A DNA stretch of 10,325 nucleotides from Caulobacteraceae bacterium. GTDB lineage: Bacteria > Pseudomonadota > Alphaproteobacteria > Caulobacterales > Caulobacteraceae. Every line of letters begins with the position of its first letter. Position 1 is the first letter of the stretch. Of the stretch, positions 5,644 through 10,325 are shown piece after piece. Where the stretch lies: positions 1 through 10,325 of the forward strand of contig SDZP01000103.1 of the NCBI GenBank assembly GCA_004144935.1. The letters are read 5' to 3'. Position numbers and translations under genes: made by a program. The notes under the pieces are model-generated. The model searched no databases. It saw nothing but the letters and a program-made list of their open reading frames with translations, and was not told the DNA's origin.

Positions 5644-6953
5644 CCCCTCAAGACCTCTACGCCGCCCGGCTGACCACCGCCGTCCAGGCCGTCGGCGAGA
5701 TCGCCTCCGGCAGCCGCGTCGCCATGGGCATGGCCCTGGCCGAGCCGCCCGGCCTGCTCACCGCCCTGGCTGCCCGGGCCGAGGCCGGGGATGTCGACGA
5801 GGTCCGCCTCTACTACTTCCATTCCACCCCGCACGCCGCCGCCACAGTGCTGCGCTACGACCTGCTCGACCGCATCCGGCCGCACTGCTTCTTCCTCGGC
5901 CCCGTCGAGCGGATGCTGCTGGCCCAGGGCGAGAAGGACGGCCGCCAGACCGTCTGGTTCGTCCCCGGCGCCTTCAGCCAGGCCCCCAGGCTGATGTGCG
6001 AGGCCGAGCCGATCGACACCTTCCTGACCTGCGTCTCGCCGATGGACGCCCATGGCTTCTTCAGCCTCGGCCCCAGCAACGACTATGGCCTGTCGCTGGT
6101 GAAGTCGGCCCGCCGCGTCGTCGTCGAGGTCAACCGCCACACCCCCCGGGTGCGCGGCGGCATGATCCACGTCAGCGAGGTCGACGCCATCATCGAACAG
6201 GACACGCCGCTGTTCGAGAATCCGGTCCGCGAGGCCGCGCCGCAGGACGCCGTCATCGCCCGCCTGGTCGCCGAGCTGATCGAGGATGGGGCCTGCCTGC
6301 AGATGGGCATCGGCGCCCTGCCCGAAAGCGTCTGCAGCGCGCTTGGCGGCCATCGCGACCTCGGCGTCCACACCGAGCTCTTCGCCCCCGGTCTGATGAA
6401 GCTGATGCAGTCCGGCGCGGTGACCAACGCCCGCAAGGCCACCAATACCGGCCGCTCGATCTTCACCTTCGCGATGGGCGACAAGGCCCTCTACGACTTC
6501 ATCGACGACAACGCCGCCGTCGAGAGCCGCCCAGTCGACTACGTCAACGACCCCGCCGTCATCGCCCTCAACGACAAGGTGGTCTCGGTCAACGCCACCC
6601 TGCAGATCGACCTCTCCGGCGCCTGCAACAGCGAGCACATGGCGGGCCGCCAGTACAGCGCCGCCGGCGGCCAGCTGGATTTCGTGCGCGGCGCCTATGG
6701 CTCGAAGGGCGGCAAGTCGATCATCGCCTGCCACTCGACCGCGAAGGACGGCGCCGTCTCCCGCATCGTCAGCCGCCTGGACGGCCCGGTCACCACCCCG
6801 CGCAACGACGTCCAGTGGGTGGTCACCGAGCATGGCCGGCGGGACCTCAAGGGCCTCAGCATCCAGGAACGCGCCCGGGTGCTGATCACCCTGGCCCATC
6901 CCAAATTCCGCGACGGCCTGACCGCCGAGGCGAAGGCCGCGGGGCTGATCTAG
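5640..6953 (+). CDS. Acetyl-CoA hydrolase/CoA-transferase family protein (4-hydroxybutyrate CoA-transferase-like)
   Basis: A 437-residue two-domain enzyme that moves CoA between an acyl-CoA and a carboxylic acid through a glutamyl-CoA thioester, or hydrolyses acetyl-CoA. The second domain has the core LQMGIGALPESV (220-231) followed by DLGVHTELFAPGL, where Glu246 is the expected nucleophile, matching the HTE of 4-hydroxybutyrate CoA-transferase. Further family marks are VNATLQIDLSGACNSEH (317-333), GGQLDFVRGA (343-352), TTPRNDVQWVVTEHG (385-399) and the C-terminal LKGLSIQERARVLITLAHPKFRD. Length is normal for the family. It is the last gene of the operon with the hydroxyacid dehydrogenase and small protein, which suggests the operon handles an organic acid that is activated as a CoA ester, perhaps a hydroxy acid; this is inference. 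Propionate, butyrate, acetate and 4-hydroxybutyrate are all used by relatives. Start 5625 would add five residues. Confidence 0.9.
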   Translation: MTPQDLYAARLTTAVQAVGEIASGSRVAMGMALAEPPGLLTALAARAEAGDVDEVRLYYFHSTPHAAATVLRYDLLDRIRPHCFFLGPVERMLLAQGEKDGRQTVWFVPGAFSQAPRLMCEAEPIDTFLTCVSPMDAHGFFSLGPSNDYGLSLVKSARRVVVEVNRHTPRVRGGMIHVSEVDAIIEQDTPLFENPVREAAPQDAVIARLVAELIEDGACLQMGIGALPESVCSALGGHRDLGVHTELFAPGLMKLMQSGAVTNARKATNTGRSIFTFAMGDKALYDFIDDNAAVESRPVDYVNDPAVIALNDKVVSVNATLQIDLSGACNSEHMAGRQYSAAGGQLDFVRGAYGSKGGKSIIACHSTAKDGAVSRIVSRLDGPVTTPRNDVQWVVTEHGRRDLKGLSIQERARVLITLAHPKFRDGLTAEAKAAGLI

Positions 6954-7040
6954 GGGCCGGCTGCAGGCATCGTCGTCTTTTTTGTAGGCGGGCTGCGGGC
7001 GGTATGATGGGTCGCACGCTTCGATCGCGCCTTCCAGACG
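6954..7040. other. Convergent intergenic spacer
   Basis: The 87 bp between two convergent genes contain a run of six T at about 6978-6983, preceded only by a weak GCC/GGC pairing. It could serve as a termination zone for the plus-strand operon, but no solid hairpin-plus-T-tract terminator is visible on either strand. Confidence 0.3.
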
Positions 7041-7409
7041 TCAGCCGCCGGGGTACGGCTGGCCGTACAGCGCCGCCCCCTCCCGGGTCAGCGCCTCCAG
7101 CTCGTCGAAAAGGGCCTCGTCGTGGGCCTTGAAGTTGAAGCAGCTCTTGCCCTGCATCCGCCTGCGCAGCGCCGGACTGATCTTCGCCGCCAGCGCCGGG
7201 TGGGTGTAGACCGGCATCAGGTGGTAGCTGACGTAGGCCTTGCCGACCCGCACGCCGCCGAACCACATCGGCGCGTCCGGCTTCAGCGGCGAGCGCCAGT
7301 CGGAGGTCAGCGAAACGCCGCCCTCGCCTTCGCCGACCGTCCGCATGCCCGGCGCCGCCCGCCGCAGGCGCAGGATCAGGGCGTCACGCAGGGCGGCGAA
7401 ATCGGTCAT
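7041..7409 (-). CDS. DUF1801-like small protein (YdhG/frataxin-like fold)
   Basis: A 122-residue cytoplasmic protein without signal peptide. The motifs MWFGGVRVGKAYVSYHLMPVY (residues 48-68) and LRRRMQGKSCFNFK (81-94), followed by a helix rich in acidic and alanine residues, match a small conserved bacterial family that I associate with DUF1801, whose fold resembles bacterial frataxin; assignment is by recall of motif pattern. Biochemical function is unknown. Start 7409 is chosen because conserved sequence begins soon after it. An open frame continues upstream to 7472, but those 21 residues look non-conserved and would consume most of the divergent promoter region. The ribosome site is weak. 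It converges on the CoA-transferase gene and diverges from the symporter gene (95 bp apart). It does not obviously relate to the metabolic genes around it. Confidence 0.75.
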   Translation of the reverse strand: MTDFAALRDALILRLRRAAPGMRTVGEGEGGVSLTSDWRSPLKPDAPMWFGGVRVGKAYVSYHLMPVYTHPALAAKISPALRRRMQGKSCFNFKAHDEALFDELEALTREGAALYGQPYPGG

Positions 7410-7504
7410 CCCTGCACTCTGCCAAACCGGAGGCCGGACGCAAAGGTGGACGCCGCCCCGCTTCCCCGCCAAACATGGCGCAAATCTTCCGCCCCGGGGG
7501 CCGC
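7410..7504. other. Divergent promoter region between the DUF1801-like gene and the symporter gene
   Basis: The 95-bp gap must carry promoters for two divergent genes, unless one is read from further away. It is GC-rich and I can pick out no convincing -35/-10 pair or operator palindrome. Confidence 0.35.
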
Positions 7505-8773
7505 ATGAATCGCCTTTTCACCTACTTCATCGTCGGCTCCATGGTGCTGGGCGTCCTCGCCGGCCTGGCCTGCAACCAGCTTCTGGCCGGCGAGCAGCTG
7601 AACACCGCCGTCGACATCTTCACCCTGATCACCACCCTGTTCCTGCGGCTGATCAAGATGATCATCGCGCCGCTGGTCTTCACCACCCTGGTGGTCGGCA
7701 TCGCCCACATGGAAGACGCCGCCGCCATCCGCGGCGTCGGCCTGAAAGCCATCGCCTGGTTCATCTTCGCCTCCCTGGTCTCGCTGACCGTGGGCCTGGG
7801 CATGTTCCACCTGCTCAGCCATGTCTGGGACCTGGGCGCCGGCCTCAACATGACCAGCGAGGTGACCACCAAGGCCACCGTCGACAGCTCGACCTTCACC
7901 CTGAAGGACTTCATCACCCACCTGATCCCGACCTCGATCTTCGACGCCATGGCGACCAACCAGATCCTGCAGATCGTGGTCTTCGCGGTCTTCGTCGGCA
8001 CCGCCGTCGCCGCCCTCGACGACCGCGCCCCGGCGGTGATGCAGCTGGTCGAGCAGGGCATGAACATCATGCTCAAGGTCACCGGCTACGTGATGACCCT
8101 GGCCCCGATCGCCATCTTCGCGGCCCTGGCGGCGGCCATCGCCAGGGAGGGCCTGGGCATCATCGGCACCTACGCCCAGTTCATCGGCGGCTTCTACCTG
8201 TCGCTGGGCGTGCTCTGGGGCCTGCTGTTCACCGCCGCCCTGGTCGTGCTCGGCGGCCGCGCCGTCGGCATGTTCAAGGCCATCACCCCGCCCACCCTGC
8301 TGGCCTTCTCCACCGCCAGCTCCGAGGCTGCTTATCCCCGCACCCTGGAGGCGCTGGAGAAGTTTGGCCTGCCGCGTCGCGTGGTCAGCTTTGTGCTGCC
8401 GCTGGGCTACAGCTTCAACCTCGACGGCTCGATGATGTACTGCACCTTCGCGGTGCTGTTCATCGCCAAGGCCCACGGCATCGAGCTGAGCGTCGCCCAG
8501 CAGATCAGCATGCTGCTGCTGCTGATGGTCACTTCCAAGGGCATGGCCGGGGTGCCCCGGGCCAGCCTCGTGGTGATCATGGCCACCCTCACCTACTTCG
8601 GCATGGACGAGGCCTGGATCGCCCTGGTGCTGGCCGTCGACCACCTGCTCGACATGGGCCGCTCGGCGACCAACGTCGTCGGCAACTCGGTCGCCTCCGC
8701 CGTCGTCGCCCGCTGGGAAGGCAGGAAGGGCGCGAAGGAGCCGGTGGAAGCGCCGGACCCGCTGGCGGGATAG
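7505..8773 (+). CDS. Dicarboxylate/amino acid:cation symporter (DAACS, DctA/GltP fold)
   Basis: A 422-residue inner-membrane secondary transporter that imports aspartate/glutamate or C4-dicarboxylates with Na+ or H+. Hydrophobic segments fill most of the protein. The serine-rich hairpin 1 tip is FSTASSEAAYP (268-278); the unwound segment in the seventh helix is GYSFNLDGSMMY (301-312), corresponding to the NMDGT motif; hairpin 2 is LLLLMVTSKGMAGVP (337-351). The last helix reads VDHLLDMGRSATNVVGN (378-394): Asp383 and Arg386 align with Asp394 and Arg397 of GltPh, and the arginine indicates an acidic substrate. Asn394 stands where GltPh has the sodium ligand Asp405, as in DctA-type proteins, so proton coupling is possible. 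Start 7505 begins a typical first helix; an in-frame ATG at 7475 would add ten non-hydrophobic residues. A GGGGG run just before 7505 is the only ribosome-site candidate. A different palindromic repeat separates it from the crotonase gene. Confidence 0.93.
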   Translation: MNRLFTYFIVGSMVLGVLAGLACNQLLAGEQLNTAVDIFTLITTLFLRLIKMIIAPLVFTTLVVGIAHMEDAAAIRGVGLKAIAWFIFASLVSLTVGLGMFHLLSHVWDLGAGLNMTSEVTTKATVDSSTFTLKDFITHLIPTSIFDAMATNQILQIVVFAVFVGTAVAALDDRAPAVMQLVEQGMNIMLKVTGYVMTLAPIAIFAALAAAIAREGLGIIGTYAQFIGGFYLSLGVLWGLLFTAALVVLGGRAVGMFKAITPPTLLAFSTASSEAAYPRTLEALEKFGLPRRVVSFVLPLGYSFNLDGSMMYCTFAVLFIAKAHGIELSVAQQISMLLLLMVTSKGMAGVPRASLVVIMATLTYFGMDEAWIALVLAVDHLLDMGRSATNVVGNSVASAVVARWEGRKGAKEPVEAPDPLAG

Positions 8774-8783
8774 ACAACCCAGA

Positions 8784-8962
8784 CCCTTCTCCCGCTTGCC
8801 GGGAGAAGGTGGCAGCCCGCAGGGCTGACGGATGAGGGCAGCACCGGCCCGTCAGAACGCGCCCGTTTTGGCCCGGTTGGCCCGCCAATCCCTGTCCGCC
8901 CCGGCGCTGCCCTCATCCGACCCGCTTCGCGGGCCACCTTCTCCCGACAAGCGGAAGAAGGG
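8784..8962. repeat. Two-unit palindromic intergenic repeat (REPIN-like), family B
   Basis: A second inverted pair, unrelated in sequence to the one at 4115-4251. Inner arms 8829-8842 (CGGATGAGGGCAGC) and 8906-8919 are perfect 14-bp inverted repeats; 8800-8812 (CGGGAGAAGGTGG) and 8934-8946 are perfect 13-bp; outer arms 8784-8798 and the region 8948-8962 match with one mismatch. Each half folds alone: CCTTCTCCCG (8785-8794) pairs with CGGGAGAAGG (8800-8809), and AGCCC-GCA-GGGCT (8814-8826) forms a second stem; the right half mirrors this with CCCGC-TTC-GCGGG (8921-8933) and an imperfect 8937-8946/8952-8961 stem. The pattern of CTTCTCCCG plus GGATGAGGG is, from general knowledge, common between genes in Caulobacteraceae. 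It fills the gap between symporter stop and crotonase start, ending 6 nt before the crotonase ribosome site. Confidence 0.87.
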
Positions 8963-8978
8963 TTCACGGGAGCTTCCC

Positions 8979-9746
8979 ATGACCATCCACTACGAGACCG
9001 ACGGTGACCTCTGCGTCGTCACCCTCGACCGCCCCCAGGCCCGCAACGCCGTCGACGGCGCCACGGCCCAGGCGCTCTACGACGCCTTCAAGCGCTTCGA
9101 CGCCGACGAGGCCCTCAGCGTCGCCATCCTGACCGGCGCCCATGGAAACTTCTGCGCCGGCGCAGACCTCAAGGGCGTCGCCGCCGGGGCCGGCAATCCG
9201 GTCCATCGGGACGGCGACCTCGGCCCGATGGGCCCAACCCGGCTCGCCCTCTCCAAGCCGGTGATCGCCGCCGTCGAAGGCTATGCCGTGGCCGGCGGCT
9301 TGGAGCTCGCCCTCTGGTGCGACCTGCGGGTGGCCGCGCAGGGCGCCACCTTCGGCGTCTTCTGCCGCCGCTTCGGGGTGCCGCTGATCGATCTGGGCAC
9401 GGTGCGGCTGCCCCGCCTGATCGGCCAGTCGCGGGCCATGGACCTGATCCTCACCGGCCGCGCCGTCGCCGCCGACGAGGCGCTGGCCATCGGCCTCGCC
9501 AACCGCCTCGTCCCTGACGGCCAGGCGCTGGACGCCGCCAGGACCCTGGCCCGCCAGATCGCCGCCTTCCCGCAACTCTGTCTGCGCAACGACCGCCGCT
9601 CCGCCCTGGCGCAATGGAGTCTCGACTGGGACGCCGCCGCCGCCTTCGAGATCGGGGTCGGCCTGGAGACCCTGCGCAGCGGCGAGGCCGCCGCCGGCGC
9701 GGCCCGGTTCAGCGGCGGCCAGGGCCGTGGCGGAACCTTCCCCTGA
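8979..9746 (+). CDS. Crotonase / enoyl-CoA hydratase-isomerase family protein
   Basis: A 255-residue acyl-CoA enzyme of the crotonase fold. The oxyanion-hole segments are ILTGAHGNFCAGADL (50-64) and EGYAVAGGLELALWCD (100-115). Glu109 aligns with Glu144 of rat mitochondrial enoyl-CoA hydratase. The second catalytic glutamate (rat Glu164) aligns with Cys129 in FGVFCRRFGVPLIDLGTVRLPRLIG (125-149), so the normal two-glutamate hydration mechanism is not conserved; Asp138 is a possible substitute. The FCRRFGVPL-D-GTVRLPR form is a recognisable crotonase subgroup of unassigned function, so hydratase activity should not be assumed. GGGAG at 8968-8972, 6 nt before ATG 8979, fixes the start; an open frame extends upstream only through the palindromic repeat. 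It follows the symporter in the same direction after 205 bp, with the repeat between, so a shared transcript is possible but not shown. The C-terminus (FSGGQGRGGTFP) is typical for the subgroup. Confidence 0.92.
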   Translation: MTIHYETDGDLCVVTLDRPQARNAVDGATAQALYDAFKRFDADEALSVAILTGAHGNFCAGADLKGVAAGAGNPVHRDGDLGPMGPTRLALSKPVIAAVEGYAVAGGLELALWCDLRVAAQGATFGVFCRRFGVPLIDLGTVRLPRLIGQSRAMDLILTGRAVAADEALAIGLANRLVPDGQALDAARTLARQIAAFPQLCLRNDRRSALAQWSLDWDAAAAFEIGVGLETLRSGEAAAGAARFSGGQGRGGTFP

Positions 9747-9774
9747 GCCCCGTCAAATGACGCTCAAACCCCCC

Positions 9775-9803
9775 TTGCGATTTGCAGGCCGCATCGCTAG
9801 GTT
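9775..9803 (+). promoter_or_regulatory. Promoter for tRNA-Ser (housekeeping sigma type)
   Basis: TTGCGA at 9775-9780 and TAGGTT at 9798-9803 are separated by 17 nt, and the surrounding GCTAGGTTC resembles the GCTA-containing -10 box of caulobacter housekeeping promoters. Transcription would begin near 9810, giving a leader of about 40 nt before the mature tRNA. It lies 28 bp after the crotonase stop. Confidence 0.65.
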
Positions 9804-9849
9804 CCGCGCCTTCGCTCTGGGGGCCCTCCGAGGCCCTCAACACCGGTAT

Positions 9850-9939
<90 letters not shown>

Positions 9940-10165
9940 TCTGCGTCGATTAGACGCTAAAATCTCTGACTATTTTGGTGAGAACCGCCGGCCGCCCCAC
10001 CAAGCGTTGCGGCTGATTGCCCCTGCGCCCCGCGCTTGAGACACCGCCGCCTGCGGAAAAAACCGCCGCGCCGGAAATCCCCTGGCGGTTGCAGCTTGTT
10101 TACGAGTTTCGATGAGTAGGTGACCGCACGGGGCAATTGCTCGTTTTGAGTATTTGGGGCGCGTC
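9940..10165. other. Spacer downstream of tRNA-Ser with shifted composition
   Basis: The 226 bp between tRNA and the next ATG contain more A/T runs than the rest of the window (for example near 9957-9978, 10056-10061 and 10141-10156). No recognisable gene, direct repeat of the tRNA 3' end, or integrase fragment is visible here. A 76-codon minus-strand frame crosses it but has no family resemblance. Confidence 0.4.
9943..9957 (+). terminator. Possible weak terminator hairpin after tRNA-Ser
   Basis: GCGTC (9943-9947) pairs with GACGC (9953-9957) around a 5-nt loop, 3 nt after the CCA end. It is followed by an AT-rich stretch (TAAAATCTCTGACTATTTT) rather than a clean T-tract, so intrinsic termination is only possible. 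Confidence 0.3.
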
Positions 10166-10325
10166 ATGACGGTTTCGGTTTTCGGCCAGGGGCCGGGCAA
10201 GTTGGCTCGGCTGGAGAAGCTCGCCGCCGCGCTCGAGGATCTCAGCGCCCGGATTGGCGCGGAGAGCGCCGACTACGCGACCGCCGTCGCCATCCGCAGC
10301 CGGTTCGGGGCCAGCATTTCCGACA
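10166..10325 (+). CDS. Unrecognised protein, N-terminal fragment (runs off window)
   Basis: An open frame starts at ATG 10166, 6 nt after a GGGG ribosome-site candidate (10156-10159), and gives 53 residues before the window ends. After a short N-terminus (MTVSVFGQGPG) the sequence is an amphipathic helix rich in Ala, Leu, Glu and Lys, about residues 12-35, followed by ATAVAIRSRFGASISD. The first codons include GTT, TCG, TTG, GCT and ATT, less GC-biased than the upstream genes. I do not recognise the family. The Lys-Leu-Ala-Arg-Leu-Glu-Lys-Leu-Ala-Ala helix recalls N-termini of some phage terminase small subunits, but 53 residues are too few to support this. Confidence 0.5.
   Translation, partial: MTVSVFGQGPGKLARLEKLAAALEDLSARIGAESADYATAVAIRSRFGASISD

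Noticed and set aside
5613..6899. A long minus-strand open frame opposite the CoA-transferase gene
   Set aside because: No recognisable domain; the plus strand encodes a full-length CoA-transferase with the catalytic glutamate.
6977..6983. T-run as an intrinsic terminator for the CoA-transferase operon
   Set aside because: Only a 3-bp pairing precedes it, too weak for a stable terminator stem.
7406..8644. A long minus-strand open frame opposite the symporter gene
   Set aside because: Composition dominated by Gly, Asp, Gln and His, with no membrane segments or motifs. It is a GC-bias shadow of the symporter.
8832..8978. N-terminal extension of the crotonase gene to an upstream start
   Set aside because: The added residues are only translation of the palindromic repeat. 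ATG 8979 has a good ribosome site and begins the conserved fold.
9970..10200. A 76-codon minus-strand frame downstream of tRNA-Ser
   Set aside because: It has no motif or convincing ribosome site, and overlaps the plus-strand start at 10166. The N-terminus would lie inside that gene.

Overview
The window is about 10.3 kb of very GC-rich bacterial chromosome, densely packed with coding sequence. The codon bias, the -35/-10 spacing ahead of the tRNA, and the two families of palindromic intergenic repeat suggest an alphaproteobacterium, most likely a member of Caulobacteraceae (Caulobacter, Phenylobacterium or Brevundimonas type). That placement is inference from sequence style. No 16S rRNA or species marker is present.

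Layout, left to right. (1) 1-554, plus strand: the C-terminal 183 residues of a PLP fold-type II threonine/serine dehydratase. (2) 573-1982, minus strand, convergent with it: a cytoplasmic PAS-PAS-HisKA-receiver protein that looks like a hybrid histidine kinase but has no ATP-binding domain. (3) 2162-4103, plus: a D-threonine aldolase-family enzyme followed after 22 bp by a short-chain dehydrogenase, probably one operon. (4) 4115-4251: a long two-unit palindromic repeat (REPIN-like). (5) 4361-6953, plus: a tightly coupled trio with stop/start overlaps (a D-2-hydroxyacid dehydrogenase, a 103-residue exported or membrane-anchored cysteine-containing protein, and an acetyl-CoA hydrolase/CoA-transferase). 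(6) 7041-7409, minus: a DUF1801-like small protein. (7) 7505-8773, plus: a dicarboxylate/amino acid:cation symporter of the DctA/GltP fold. (8) 8784-8962: a second, different palindromic repeat. (9) 8979-9746, plus: a crotonase-family protein lacking one of the two usual catalytic glutamates. (10) 9850-9939: tRNA-Ser(CGA) with a recognisable promoter. (11) 9940-10325: a spacer with altered base composition, then the start of an unrecognised gene that runs off the window.

Most genes belong to small-molecule catabolism: hydroxy-amino acids (dehydratase, aldolase), 2-hydroxy/2-oxo acids (reductase), acyl-CoA handling (CoA-transferase, crotonase) and uptake of acidic substrates (symporter). A plausible but unproven theme is degradation of beta-hydroxy amino acids, in which the aldolase releases glycine plus an aldehyde or glyoxylate that the neighbouring dehydrogenases could reduce. 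I do not see a clearly new defence or mobile system. The observations most worth following up are the kinase without a catalytic domain, the small protein embedded in the 4361-6953 operon, the two structured repeats, and the possible integration boundary after the tRNA.
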